This document shows, piece after piece, positions 46,601-60,600 of a DNA stretch of 64,000 bases. How positions within the stretch are numbered: position 1 is the first letter of the stretch; the number at the start of each line of letters is the position of its first letter. The DNA is from Mycteria americana (lineage: Eukaryota > Chordata > Aves > Ciconiiformes > Ciconiidae): NCBI RefSeq assembly GCF_035582795.1, contig NC_134374.1, positions 24,567,798 to 24,631,797 on the forward strand, read 5' to 3'. Position numbers and translations under genes: made by a program. The notes beneath the pieces are model-generated. The model worked only from the letters and a program-made list of their open reading frames with translations, did not search any database and was not told the origin of the DNA.

Positions 46601-49600
46601 TGCGGTATCTGGGGGGAAATATGTTGAAAGAGATGGTTGAAAGGGAGACGCAGAGCTCCGGCAGAGGCGGTGTAGAAGGTCCCAGCCTTCCCATGCAGTC
46701 ACGGCTCCCTCACCCATGCTGTTTCAGCCCCACCTTGTTCAACAGCGTGCTGAAGGAGGGTGAAAAACTGCACTTAGATGTATCAAACCTCATGCAAGAA
46801 GACCTGATGCTGCAGGAAATTACTTTTCAGCTATTGCGTTTTGATGCACGGGATCTTTATGTAACGTGGACGTTGTCCAAGGGGAGACACGGACACAAAC
46901 ATACATCCGTGCACCCCAGTTTGGTGGAGATCCAGCCTGCTGGATCTGGGTATCTCAGCAAAATGTTGCACAAAGGAAAATACAGACTCATGGCATCAAG
47001 TTTACCCTGGGGCAAGGAAATCTGTGAGGATCCTCTGACGGCTGTGCATCTTGGGTACGGATCTTGGCCAGGTGGCCCATGGATTTCTGCTTTCCTTCTA
47101 TTTTCATTGCTTCGTTTAACGATGAGCTAAAGGTGCCACAAAGCCTCCACGGGGCTGGGACCGAGGAAGGGTTTCAGACGGGGCTGGACCTGCCCCGACA
47201 GCCAGGGCAGAGGATGGATCCCAGCTGAATCAGGGCAAAACTTTTAAAATGCAAATATTTTGTGATTGACAAGAAAATGGCAGCTCCTTGGGGGTAATGT
47301 AACTGTTGAAGCACGGTTTTGTTTCCACTCGCTCTCCAACGGCTTCAGAAGGAGGTCTGACGGGGCAGGAAAGGTCTGCAGTTTTTCTAGCTTTTCACGT
47401 TTTATGATCAGGTTTGATGAATATGAACACCACATTTAAACTAAAGCTGCGCCCAGCTCCCGGCGTGCCTCAGTTCCCCATCACCCCAGGGCCTGTGTTC
47501 GCCTTCTTGTGGCACAACTGGAAAATACGAATGAACGCAGCTTGGACTTCGACTGAAGTAGCTCAGGTTGAATGGTGCCGCTCACCCACCCACCCACCCA
47601 AAATCCTGGCAGCAGTCCTGAAGGAGGCTGTGCTCTGCTCGTGGGGCAGGTGAGCTCGAGGTTCCTCTCTGTTCCTCCATGCTCCACCACAAATGGTCCC
47701 ATGGGAAACCAGCCCAACCCAGAGGGATGCAAGCTGTGGAGGTGAAAGACGAGTTGGATAACGGGAACTGCCTGGGGTAGGCAGCCGTTGGGTTTTATCT
47801 TGTCTCTTAAACATCTGTTTAATAGGAACCAGGTCCTTGAGTCAAGTCGCTGGAGGAAGGGCTGCCGTGAGCGTGAGCTGGTGCTGCCAAGACCTCATAT
47901 AGTGTTTCCCACTCTGGACATGAGCCTCCTTGGACTAATCCTTCACCTTTTCAGTTATTTCCTTTTTCTGCAGCAGCGATTTGACACCATCTGAGCAGTC
48001 CTGGCTGACAGGGTCATTTCACTGGGAGCTCTGCGTGGTTTTCCACTGGTGCTTCATCCACATCAGAGGCAGCACACGGGCTTTTTCAAACTCTTCTCAA
48101 GCCCCTGCAGCTAAAGGCAGGGTTGTGCTGTGAAGATCCATACCATAAGCGGTAACACATTCTTGAGAAACGTGGTGTTCTGCTGAGCAGCAGGATGCAA
48201 GCACATCTCCTGTGAAGCAATGGCAGACAATGAGCTGGCAACAAAATTCGCATCCCACCCAGAACGGACCGAAATGAACCCCATCACCGGTCCAGCTGGG
48301 GTCTGGAACACGTGGGGTGCTGGGTTTTACATCAATGCTCACTTTCAGTAGCGATTCCAGCTATGGAAGTGAGCTCCAGTTGCTTTGTACACACTTTTCT
48401 CCATCGTTTTGTTCTGGTCTCCAAAGCAGCTGGAAGGAAGGAGGAAAAGCAACGGGGTCTTGCAGCAAAATCCACATGGAGAGACGCTGCAGCAGCGTGG
48501 GGAGCTCTCTGCAGAAACAGCTCCCAAAGAGGTGGAATAATTTGCTGGTTTGACTACCCTGACTTGGGAGAGATCCCTAGGCTAGCTGAGAAAAGCAGCT
48601 ACTGGTCTGCTGCGTCCTCAGGTCCTCTCCATGGGTTGGGAGGACCAGGGCAGGTCTGTCCCTAATCCAAGCGCAAACTGACCTTGAGGTTGCTCCAGCC
48701 AGGCACGTCCTCTCCCTCCCAGCAAATCCAGCACGTTTCTGCATAATAATGCAATAAATCTTCTTTGCTGAGGGGGATTGGGAGCAGGGGTGATGTTTGC
48801 TCTCTTACGCTGCGAGTCAATTGCTAAATAAATAGAGTGCTGAAAGCCTGCAGAAATTGGGAGACGAGTCTTCAAAAGGACAATTTTAGGGGGTACAAAT
48901 TGTAACCACAAAATCTGCATTCACATTCTGCATCTGCAGATAATTGTAAGCATCTGTAGTGCCAAGTATGAGAGCGGGTGGGGACGAGGTAGGCAAGGGT
49001 AAAAATACACGGGCGTGCTCCTCCGGATCGTCGTCCGAGGTGTAAAAATTTGGACACTGCAGGGACACTGGACGTGGCGGGGAAGAGCCACCATCACACG
49101 TACTCTGTAAAGCCCTAGGCAAATGTATGCCTCAAAGGACATGAGAAAAATACTTAGTTAAAGAAAGTAATGAAGTGAAATTAATAAAATAAAGTGAAAT
49201 ATATAAAATAAAATAGTTTGGTTTTAAATGCAAACTCCAGGTGTGCTTAAATGCTATGAAGCAGACCTGTAGCACTTCCTATCCCAATCCTCTCTTACCT
49301 TAGAGGGAATCGACCCGCCAGAAAACACAGAAATCCGTACTACGCTGATCTTTTGAAAAGGACTCCTGCCTCCTCATCTTAAAAATTTTCCCTTTTGCTC
49401 CTTCTGTTGGTGCTGGCAAAAAAATCTTCGATGCTCAAGTCCCATTTTTTCATCTGAGAAACTCTATGGGCGCTGACAGCTGACAGGCATTTTTACAGCC
49501 ATTATGCATTTGGAAGGTAATATGCATATTTTGGCACTTTCCCTTAGAAGGGAACTGAAGCACGGTCTTGCCAATAGCCCACTAAATTACACCTCTACAG

Positions 49601-50299
49601 ATTTTTTTTTTTTCTGTCTTGTGATGGCTAGATTCTTTTATTATAATGCTGCAGGAAAAGCTGGCAGAAGTACAGTTCGACATTGCCCGAAGAACAGCTT
49701 CCGAGCAATCAGCTCTCTGCAAAGTTCAGGAGGTCCTTATTTTCATGGGGGAAGTGCTTTAATCAAGATTAATTTTTTCCAGTTTTCAGTAATCGGAGCT
49801 CTTCCTGAGTTTTCCTCAACTCTCCTTTAGGATGAAATTATCAAATTTCCATGGCAATTAACAGAGAAAGTTTGAGCATAAAGATCATTCTGTACAATGG
49901 ATGGCAAGGAACAAGTGGCATTAGGTTGGAAGATCTGTATGAAGGATCTCTACGTGACGTTGTCCCATAAAATGTGTCACTCTGCAACACGCAATTTTTA
50001 TCCGAGGCGTTGCTGACCTCCTGATGCTGATGACAATCTGAGTCCTGCTCTCAGGCTCTGTGGTCCATCAATAAGACTGAGAAGGATTAGCAGAAGAAAG
50101 CAACTGTTGACCTGGATTTAGGCTTTAGCTGAATATCCGCCAAATCTCCTTTACCTCAAAGCCACCTCGTGGCAAAGCCCTGGTGCAAGCCACCAGCATG
50201 GGGTGAGCTTTGCCGGTGATGGGGGAGCAGCCAGGCTGCACACGCCGACCTCAGCTGCAGCCGCGATGGTCTCCTCGAGGTTGGAGCGGGTGCTCAGAG

Positions 50300-50990
50300 A
50301 CAGAATCACAGAATGGTATAGGTTGGAAAAGACCTTTAAGATCATCGAGTCCAACCGTAAACCTAACACTACCCAGACCACCACTACACCATGTCCCTAA
50401 GCACCTCATCCCAACGGCTTTTAAATACCTCCAGGGATAGGGACTCCACCACTTCCCTGGGCAGCCTGTTCCAGTGCTTGATAACCCTTCCAGTGAAGTA
50501 AAATTTCCCAATATCCAGTCTAAACCTCCCCTGGCGCAACTTGAGGCCATTTCCTCTCGTCCCATCACTTGTTACCTGGGAGAAGAGACCGACCCCACCT
50601 CTCTACACCCTCCTTTCAGGCCATTGTAGAGAGCGATGAGGTCTCCCCTCAGCCTCCTTTTCTCCAGGCTGAACAACCCCAGGTCCCTCAGCCGCTCCCC
50701 ATCAGCCTTGTGCTCCAGACCCTTCCCCAGCCCCGTTGCCCTTCTCTGGACACGCTCCAGCCCCTCAATGTCTCTCTGGGAGTGAGGGGCCCAACACTGA
50801 ACACAGCATTCGAGGTGCGGCCTTACCAGTGCCCAGTACAGGGGCACGGTCACTGCCCCAGTCCTGCTGGCCACGCTATTTCTGATACAAGCCAGGATGC
50901 CATTGGCTTTCTTGGCCACCTGGGCACACTGCTGGCTCATATTCAGGCGGCTGTCGACCAGCACCCCCAGGTCCTTCTCTGCAGCCCACC
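50300..50990 (-). mobile_element. CR1 LINE, 5'-truncated, with ORF2 C-terminus
   Basis: The 3' end at 50300 carries the CR1 terminal repeat. Towards 50990 the minus strand encodes the end of the CR1 reverse-transcriptase protein, including [34 protein letters not shown] and [19 protein letters not shown]. The frame is open through this region down to a stop near 50572, so few mutations have accumulated. All of ORF1, the endonuclease and the RT catalytic core are missing. It is dead on arrival and not mobile. The 5' boundary is uncertain by about 20-100 bp. Confidence 0.93.
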
Positions 50991-53900
50991 GCTCTGGGCT
51001 GCCGGGCGCTGAGCTCAGAAAGACTTCTCTGCCGCCTCGGTGGCTGAGCGTCCCTTCTGGGAGGACCCGAAAAGGTGGATCATCTGCCACGTGCGCCCCA
51101 AGGGAGAGCACACCGGGCTCTGCGGCAGCGGGGAGAGGGAACGGGGGACTGAGGGAAGTGGGGAAAGGAGTAAAGGAAAGAAAAGCTGTTTAGGAAACGT
51201 AGAGATTTGCAGAGGCTTGCACCAAAGCAAAAGAGACTTTTCAGTTCCGGGCTTTGCAGTTCCTGTAATTATTATTTGTGAATACGTGGAGAGTCCCGGG
51301 GGTTGTGAAACAGCTCAGGAATCCCAGGAAGCTCTTGAGCCACCTGGAAATGTGACCCCCCAAAATGCTATAATTTTTAAAAGTTTAGGTCAGGCTGAGG
51401 AGGCAGAAGCAATGGCGTGGTGCAGCTGACCAGCGACAACACAGAATAACCTAGCTGAATGACAAAACTGCCGTCGGGTCTGGTTGACTCATGCTTGGGA
51501 GTAACAGATGCATCTGGGATGCCTGTGTCAGGTCACATCTCGGTGGCTGTTTTCAGAAAATGTGGGAGAAAATAGAGAAGAGTCGCCACTCCATGGTTAG
51601 ATGCCAGAGCCCCACGTGGGAGAAGACGAGGTCAGGCTTCTCCGGGCTTTGCTTTGCCGGGAGGGGAGACAAAGCCAAAGCAGCGCAGGAGAAGGGCAGC
51701 TCCGAGGCGCTGGCCTGAAACCAGAGGCATCGGCAGGGTCCGGGCGCAGGAAGGCAGAGCAGCTTTTGTCAGCTGCGGTCCCGCTGCGGTGCCCACGACA
51801 TATGTTAAAATATAGCTGAGGGATCAGCAGGGTGGTTTCCTCTCCCTGCCGGGCTCTGTCCCTGCCGAGCCTGAGAACGCCCCACTTACCTCCTCTGCTT
51901 CTCTGCCTGCTTTAAAACAGGACTTAAGCCATCCCTATTTCAGCAAATCCCGTTGAGCGGCAGAGGTGTCCGCGGGACGGCGGGGAGGGGATGGAAAAGT
52001 GCTGGCAAGGGAAAGCTGATGAAGTGATAGCAGGGAGGCAGCTGCCCATAAATAATGCACACATCGGGCTAGGAAGGAGGACAGGGCAGCCCGAAGAGGT
52101 ACCTGCCAATAACTCAGACATGACACCCCTTCCCGCTACGCCCTGGGGAGCAGGACAGGATGCTGCGTGCTTAAAATTACCAGTGATGGCCCAGGAAAGC
52201 AACACCACCGCACCAGCCCGTGCCCAACGCCGTCCCCCCAAACTGAATCCCCCTCCGACACCGGCAGGGACTGACCCCCGCCCCGAGCAGCCCTGTCCTC
52301 CGTGGCAGATGGGGATGGGATTTAAAACACAGGCATGCATCCAAAGCCCAGAGAAACGCCCTCTAATTCTGTTACATGGCTCAGCTACTCATTCCTGAAG
52401 CTGATGAATAAATACGACCACAATATTTAGCAGGGGCAGCTATAGCAGCTTGGGTTTTCAAAACGCGTGCTGCTTTGGCGGGGCTTGGGTCCTACGTGTA
52501 TCCCCCTGCGGTCTGCAGCAGCGGCAGAGCTGCCCCAGCTTTGCGGCCGCTTACGCAAGAAGCAGGAGGAGACTACGTGATTCTCTTGCTCCGTTACGTG
52601 AGGCAGCATCTGGAAAGGAGGAGAATCGCTGTTACGTGACGAGCGAGCCACGGAGAGCAGCTTAGGAGCCAACACAGAGGGCAAATAGCGGAATAACTCA
52701 GCGTCTACCACGCTATTAGAAAAGATATTCAAGAAAAAAGCGCCATAGCCACCCTCTCAGGACATCAGGCATTTTCTTCCTGAAAGACTTTTCAAAATAA
52801 TCGCTTTCCTCTTTTAACGCAAGTTACAGTTGCATTCTGCTTCACGGCGTTCGCCTTTGCGGCAGTCTTTGGCGATGCAGGAAGCTGCTCGTACCCTCCG
52901 ACCCCCGGGTGACGCTGTCTGCCCCATTCGCTGCCCCAAATGGGACCTGGGGAGAGGGGAGGGATCGCTGCGGGCAAAGCAGGCAGCAGGGCCAGCATGC
53001 CCAACGCCGCCCAGCCCCAGCTCTCCCGCAGCATCACCAGCAGCGCTGGGCTCTGGCACATCTCCTTTAAGTAAAATACGATTTCAATGCCCAGAAAAGG
53101 CTGCTCGTCTTTTTTTTTCTTGTCTTGAAGGAAATGGTGTCCCCTGCAGCAGGAGCCACCTGCAGATGCAGCCCCAGCCCCAGCCCCAGTCTGCTGTGGG
53201 CTCTCCCCGGCCATATGAAAGGCATCATCCTTCTTCTGCATTCAACCCGGGATTGTGTTACCCGGCAGTAATTCACTTACAGTTAGCAAACGATAAATCC
53301 TTGCACAGTTGGTTGAGAAATCTGGGCTAAGAAGGTATGGAAGTGTATTATTAAATCCAAATGGCTCTACAGCCCAAGCCCGTCTTACTCACTTCATAGC
53401 AAAATTAACAATATTACGGGGCATGATAAACTGCAGCGCTGTAATAGCCGTTCCCCAAGCACGCCTTAAATAAAGTGATAGCTTTTTCAGTGAAGTTTTC
53501 AGCCTGACGCTAACTGAATGTTAGAAGAAAAGAAATCTTCAGTATTTTTCTTCCATTTCAGTGCAATTCCTTTAAGTCCTCTTCTTTTCGGTTCAGGGTG
53601 GCCGGTGGCAGGACAGTGGCTTCCGAGCGAGCCTGGGGCTGCCCCTGACCCTGCTACGAATCAGAGCTTTGCAAAGCAATTTGGAGTAGGCGGCTGCAAT
53701 CCCTGTTGCAAAAGAAAGCCTTGAAGAGGTTCATTTCAGACAACAGCACTAGCTTTAAGATACACTCAACAGGCATCGCGCAGGCGGGACCGCGGGTCCC
53801 TGAGGGTCCAGATGCAGGATGCTCAGAGGTGTCACCTCGATTTCTCACGGCGTGAGCCGTCCCTTGGTGGGTGCGTTCCTCTCAGCCAGCATCACACTCA

Positions 53901-55294
53901 AGTGAGCTGCTGCTATCGGTGATTTATAACACAGGGTGGGAAAGAGCAGAAAGCCCCTAAATCCTGACGTTTGCCCCTTATCGTCAGACATTTGCACTGG
54001 CTTATGATTTTCTGTTTATCTCCCAGCAGAGCTGCTGGTTGAATCACTAAACACTAACATTATCTGTTCAGCCTCTCCAGAAATAGTCCGGGTTTAGGTC
54101 AGCACGAAGACAAGAATCTTTTGGCCTTTGCTTTGGGGGGACATGAAGACTCAAGGATGAAAACTCAGTGACTATGTTGGCTCTGACTTGCAGTGAAAAT
54201 GCATATTTGTCTGACCTGTTCATCCCCATCCATGCCCACATTTTGGTCGTACAGATAGACTCTGTTCCCTCGACCTGGATGACTTCTTCGGAGGCTGAGG
54301 GTCTGCCAGGAGCCCAGCAGAGCCCCCAAAAGCATCAGAGCTCCTGACAGGGTACCACCAACTCAGACCCGGAGCTCAGCATCCCCAGGGAGCCTTTAAA
54401 TGAAGCCCAGTGCCTGAGGTCTGCCAACTTGCCGTTCGCTTCTCCCTCCTTAGGGCTCCCTGTTCCCCTCTTGTCCCCTCACTCCCATACTGGGTGCTCG
54501 TTTCGGAGTGGGTTTCCCTTAGCAAGAGGTGATGGTACGTGGTCACTGGCCTCCACGTGCTTCAGGAGAAGCATCCTGAGACTTATTTCGTAGAAACTTG
54601 GATTGAATAATGGAAAATCTGGCAGTGCTACTTTATAGAAAACCACAGGTTTTTTTTTTTTTTTTTGTTTGCACTTTGGGTGTGAGCTGTTGTGTTGTTT
54701 TGGTGAAGGCATGATTCCTTCAGCAGAACAGCGGTGCTTCGGGCAAAAACAAAGTGAGAAAACACCAGCTGGAGTTTCTCAAAGGTGCAAAGACAAACAA
54801 GGAGGATGGAGGCGATGCTGGGGAGCTGCTGTACAACGGGTGCAGCCTGCACAGGGAAAACCGGATTTGTTTATCCGCTTGCTGGGAGTTTGCCCATGTG
54901 AAAATCACATGCAGAAAATCAGGTTTCAGCTGGATTGTTTGGGGTAAGGGAAGCCACAGGGTTTGGGACCGGTGTCGTACAGCATGGGCCTCTCACGAGA
55001 CAAAACCTGAGCCCTTCCACCCTCCCAGTTCCAGGCCAACGCTCACGGTGAGAACAGATTTGGTGAGGACATGGGACACCAGCACTGTGTTTCTCCATCG
55101 GCACGGAGGGAACGGAGACAACTCCTCAAGCCAGGTCAGGTAACGCCACACTTTTTAAGGAACTTAGTAAAATGCATTCAGCAGGATACAGAGCTCAGAT
55201 TCGTTATACACCTAATTACCGGAGAACCAGAGCACATCCCAGACGTGGATTTGACTACCCCACGCCACCTCTCTGACACACAGAAAGTTTATCC

Positions 55295-55395
55295 ACATTT
55301 TTTTAATGAAGAAGTGGGTCATGGAGAGACGGAGTAATTACCCAAGGTGGCAGAGATGTGAATCCCAGGCCTGAGCACCAGGGCTTCGGTCACAG
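55295..55395 (-). mobile_element. Possible ancient MIR-type SINE fragment
   Basis: On the plus strand, GAGAGACGGAGTAATTACCC-AAGGTGGCAGAG, GTGAATCCCAGGCCTGA and CACCAGGGC appear in the same order and spacing as the reverse complement of the MIR middle region (gagaggttaagtaacttgcc, caaggtca, gtggcagagc, ggattcgaacccagg). MIR copies predate the bird-mammal split, so such decayed remnants are expected. The match is recalled, not aligned. Confidence 0.42.
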
Positions 55396-56309
55396 CTTTC
55401 CTCCACAATGTTGGAGAGGGGAAGGAAAGAAAAAGCATGAACTGCCTCTCTGCTTCTATATCTTCATGAAATATTCTGGTTCCGCTGACATGTAATGAAT
55501 GAAAAATACAAATCAAGGAGATCAGCCCCATAAAACACCAACTTTCTGCCCAGATCTCGATCTATGCCCAATCCAGACTTGCTGTGAGGTTTACAAAGAT
55601 TTAGGTAACTTTTTAAGGTCTTTTTTTTTTTGCCAGCCTCTCTGTCTTTTGGCTTGGCTCGAGTCCAGAAGGAGCCACAACGAAGCCATGGGACGGAGTA
55701 TGCGTTTCCAAGGACGATCGCGAAAGGACGTGGCTGAAAGTTTGTTTGCCAGTTTTTGGCATAAATAGTCCATATCTGCGGGCTGAAGAGCGGCACCCTC
55801 GGCTCTCACATGGCAAGGTGTCCTTCTGCATACATTTACCACGCGAGGAACTTTCCTTGCATCAGAAATCCAGGTGACTTTAATGGGTCATCCTGCATGA
55901 GCAAAGTTGCCTGGATAAATAAATGATTGCAGATTTGGAATTCCACCTAGGTGGTAGCTGGTATTCTGGGATTTCTGGGAATCAGGTTCAATCCTGATGT
56001 CATGACATTCGTATTGACAGAGTCGTACCATGGCTGATGCCACTCCAGGATGTTTTTCGTAGAAAACGTCCGTATTACGGGTTGATGCACATGGTGCTGG
56101 ATTTTCTATCTGCAAGGCATGGCTTTGCACAGCTCCGTTCTGCCGAGCCGCTGGCCAAGCCCCTGAGCACGTGAGGGATTTTTAAACATATGGTACAGTC
56201 CACCTCTGTTCAGCAACGCACATAAGCACATGCTTAATTTTTAGCTTAAATTCACAGGGCTCTACCTTAAATCAAGGGGACACTCAATCAATGGGATTTT
56301 TTCCTTTGT

Positions 56310-56720
56310 AAGGACTGTAGGGCCAGAATTTAATATGGAAAGTCATGGGGGTTTCTCCTAAAGACTTAGTTTATAAAAATGAATATTATAGCATTGTTTT
56401 CAAGCTTATTAACTGTGTCATACTGTTATTGCCTCCAGTCATTTTTTTAGAAAACAAATAAAGAGCAAGTATTTGTCAATCTCAGCAATAAACTATAGTG
56501 GCAGCAAACTTAATCTGGTGTTAATTAGGCTTGTGGAAAACTAAATCAAGCATCAGAAACCACAGATTATTTTAGGCTTCCTCTAGCATAAACACAAAGG
56601 CTTGAGGATCCATAACATATTATTTTTGTTGACAGTTTTCCACTTTTCCCCCAATTTATTTCATGTATCTGATAGGCTGCTCCTTGATTGCTTTTAGCTC
56701 TGTCTTCTTTTGGCCTCAGC
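56310..56720. promoter_or_regulatory. Candidate conserved noncoding element
   Basis: An AT-rich, CpG-free stretch with repeated TAATT/AATTA cores, no frame and no simple repeat. It is about 33 kb upstream of the TBX22 ATG, a common distance for developmental enhancers. The call is by composition only. Confidence 0.25.
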
Positions 56721-59700
56721 GTGGCAGTTTGTTAATCCTTCCTATTTTTGTGTATTTAAGCAGGATTACAAACTTCAAATACATTGTAAAAGGAACCTGT
56801 ATACAATCTTTCAAAATCACTTAAGTGGGCCAATGACAGAAGTACCAGCCTTGCAAGTAAATACAGAACATTTCAGAAATCATCCCCGGTGTTTATTTAT
56901 AAGCCATTTTTAATTACTCAGCAAGAATGAATGAAAGAGCTAGAAAATGGAAAACGACAGAGGGTTTTGCATTAAGTTACAGCTCACGGAGAACAAGGGA
57001 GTGATCGCCATGCTTTCAAGTCTAGATAATTTTGGTGTGTAATTACGCCCTGCTGGTTTATTGACAATCTAATAAAATTAAACTGCAAACTACTTTGCAA
57101 ATAGCATGGGGATCTCTTGAAAGGCTCCACGCAGCACAGAGAAATAGCAGATGTCTCCAGCCAGGGAGCGGCAGGTAAAGAAGACAGGTAAGTCGCAGGG
57201 CAGAAAACTCACTGAAAGATGAGTTTAGGGCCATAAAGGTTGAGGGAAGCAGGCCAGAGCTCGGAAGCTCGCTCAGACGCAGACCCGAGAGGCGGGTGCT
57301 CACGTTCACCCTCGGCACTGCCCTGAGGATGCCGCAGCGAGGTCCGGCACCCCTGCGCCCGCGCGCCCGGCTCCCTGCTACAGCAGCCCACGGTGCTACC
57401 GGAAAACGATGGTACGCCAACCCTTGGCCAACTCATTTGAGATGATTGCAAAGAGCGAGGATTTAAGACAGACAAAAGTGAAGGCAGCTGGTGTAACGGC
57501 AGCCCCAAGGGGAGGCAGGGCGGTGGGGACAGGGCAGCCCGGGGACGAGCACGTTCCCCGTGGGGGTTCAAATTCTGGCAAGGTGCAGCTGAGCAAGGAG
57601 GTGAAAACAGCGTTCGGAGCACTCCCTAATCTGTATGAAACAGGGACTATGAAGCTTCAGAGTGGGACTGCAAATAAAACGGAGCTGTCAGTATCTTGGT
57701 CAGCAACCGCCGGGCTGCTGAGCCGTAAGGTGGTTGGGATTTCTTCAAACTTCTTCCCAAGCTTCAGCCTCCAAAGCCATCCTTGCACCCGTGGCGGGAA
57801 TTTGTTGCAGGTGCCACTCGCCGAAGGGCCATCCTGCCAGCAAGTTTTCTTCTGGGAAGGGTCACTAGTGTGGTACTTCAAAATAAATGCAGACATGGCA
57901 GTTATCCAGGGATCTCGGCAGCTCCCAGGCACTGGCTGGAGGCTCACCAGCAATTTGGTGATGCTGTGACACCAAGATGGGGACAGTGACAGTTGCAGAA
58001 GACAGCCTGAGCAAGGTCAGGGTGGTGGGTTTCCTCTAGATACGGGACCCCCTGCCCTAAGAGGAAAGACATCCCTTCGGAAAAACTCTGCCCATGCCCA
58101 GCATCAAACCAGAGTGTTTTGTGAATTGATCCCAGGGCCGACGTGATGGAGCAGGCGCCTGAAGTGTTGGTAGATGTCAGAGCGTCCCTGGAGCTGCGTC
58201 CCTGGAGCCTCCATCGCTGCAGCACGGCCCAGCGACAAACAAAACATGGTACACGGCATCGCAGGAATTCGAGGATCGGTAAACGGACAAAACACGTATT
58301 TTGTGTTTACTTCCAGTTTACACAGGACTGATGAATAATTAATCAGTAACAAACAAAATAAATAAATAAAAAAAAACGTGAAAGAAACTCAACCTCATTT
58401 CTAAAAAACCCAGCTCAGCAGACAAAGATGAAGAGCAGCACACTCCCACCAAGCATGAGACGAGCCCGCAAAGACTTGTCCTGACCATTAAGGCACAAGG
58501 ATGGGAAATCTCTTACAGATGATGGTGGTTTACTCAACAGCTTGAACGCATTCCTTGTCTCATTATTCAGCAGCGAAGCTGGAGGTCAACCTGTCTCAGA
58601 CGAGCCGACGTGTTGCAGAGACAGAAGGAGCAAAGTTCTCTGCAAGCCGCTGTGACTTGCTGGGAGACCACGCTCCAGTAGGCTGGTGGAAACCAAAATT
58701 TAACGCTTGCTGTCCTTACACAATTCCTATTATCACGTTTAACTGCATGGTTTTATTGATCATTTACAAATAAGTGCATGGTTGTAACTGAGAAGTGCCA
58801 TTTAAGGCTTGCTCGTTCCCCAAAGTAAAGAGTCAATACTGTGACTCCTTGTTCAAGGAGTTTTCCTACCAGGCTGGAGGGTGAATTAGTGCCAGTGAAG
58901 CCAAGAGAAGTCCCAAGTTATCACCTCCCAGGACAGGCAGTGGCCACCCTCACGCTGCGAGGGCACCGTGGTTGCTCCTCTGATGTTCTCCAAGCCCTCT
59001 CCTCCCCAGCATCACCCGAACCAACGCCAGATGGTATTCATCCATGTTTCATCTGTTACCGGATCCCATGAGAGCAAAGAAACATCAGCATCTGAATTAG
59101 ATGTTGGGAATTTAAAAGGTAATTAAGCATCTTTAAAGGTTTTTAAGCAATAGGCTATATATTTTATGGGCTAGGAAAGGCCAGAGGCACCCACACTTCC
59201 TTGGCACACACACACCATGTCGAGTTTATCCCTCCGAGCAGCCGCCCCAGAGACCCAAGCCACTGCCATGGCTGCCTAAAAAGCTGCAAAAAGTGATGCA
59301 AACAATAATTTTGGAAGCGTATATGCGCCTGCATGGTAGCTCGCCTGTCTCTAGGGCAGTCGCCTGGGCAAGACCGTGAGTTCTGCTTGGCATAACTGGA
59401 GGGCACAAATGTGCGAGCGCAGGAGGCTGTGCTAACAGGAGAGAGAGATGCTGCAATGCCTCAGGTTTAGCTAGGAAGTGTTTTATCTGCAATTCCCACA
59501 AGAAAGCACAAGACAGAGCAGACTGACAGAGCAGGAGAACTCCGAGGGCTGAGAGCTCCGCTCCAAGGCCACCACAAAGTAATAACATTAAATCTTTTTT
59601 AATGGTACCTGAAGGTTAGCTGTAAAAGTAGGGGGGTTTCCTCTCCGCGAACCCTGACGGTGCATCGCGATCTGCCTGGCCGGAGCAAGCGGGGCTCCGA

Positions 59701-60541
59701 GCACCCCAGGTGCTCCAAGAGCACCCTAAAACCCCACGAGGCCACGCCGACCGTCTCATCCCTCCCGTCCTTTCCAGTCACGTGGCTCGAAATCTGTTAA
59801 GATGACCCTGAAGATACACAAGCTGCTGTCCCTGCTCATGACAGTATCACAAAGCAGGCGAGGGATTTTCAGGCAACTCAGCTGTTTCTTACTTTGTCGT
59901 GTCTAACCTTAAGTCTGCAGTTTCAAATTCACAGGTCTTCAGCTGGAATAATTAAAATATCTCTGCTTTATAGTTTACTTTTCTTTACTAATACATTCTC
60001 TCAAACATAAGTCCACACTAATGTAGGCTTTTTTTGCATAACAATTTCATTCCCTTTTCAAAAAAAGTCATTAAATATTTATGCACAAATGCCGAGCAAT
60101 GACCCAAACAGGGTTATTCCTCACATCATTGCCAAAACCTGTGTTTCTTGTTGACGGCAGCTGAGCCAGGAGAGATGCCATGCTCCGGCTGGCCATGTAA
60201 ATGTGCATACGTGGTGGGCTCCAAAGGAAAGACCTGGGATCCCGGGCAAAGGGGACTGCAAAGAAGTGAGGGGAAGAGAAAACAAAACCAACCCGCAGTG
60301 TTTTTAGACGAGCAGCCCTGTGCCACCCCTTCCCTGCCCGTGCCAGGACACTTGGCAAGGCCAGCGGGTCTGGGGAGCGGTGCCAGCTGAGCTGTGTCGG
60401 TAATGCGAGCTGTGCACCTCCCCTCCTCCTCGTTCCTGTTATTAGACCTTTCCATGTGATACTTTTTAATGTAAAAAAAAGTCACTGTAGGTCATTTCTA
60501 AGAGGTTTCTTATGGCAACCCCTGCTCCGGCACGTTTGACT

Positions 60542-60600
60542 TTGGGTTATGAAGGTATAACCCAAGGTATAAAGGTATATTAAGGTATAAAAACCTTAAT
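60542..60600. repeat. Short hairpin followed by AAGGTATA repeats
   Basis: TTGGGTTAT and ATAACCCAA (60542-60565) form a perfect 9-bp stem with a 6-nt loop. Four further AAGGTATA-type units follow directly to about 60600. Confidence 0.85.

Larger units (their letters stand above)
39353..50299. other. Gene-free region with satellites
   Basis: No recognisable gene. It holds a 35-bp duplication (40477-40546), a G-rich minisatellite (41129-41552), an ATTTT/ATTCT array (43511-43670) and AT-rich low-CpG stretches (42430-42600, 42940-43320) that could be conserved noncoding elements. A 176-codon frame at 46600-47130 on the plus strand has no recognisable domain and no supporting signals. Confidence 0.6.

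Noticed and set aside
46600..47130. A 176-codon plus-strand frame
   Set aside because: No recognisable domain, no promoter or splice context, and a length expected by chance in a 64-kb GC-moderate window.
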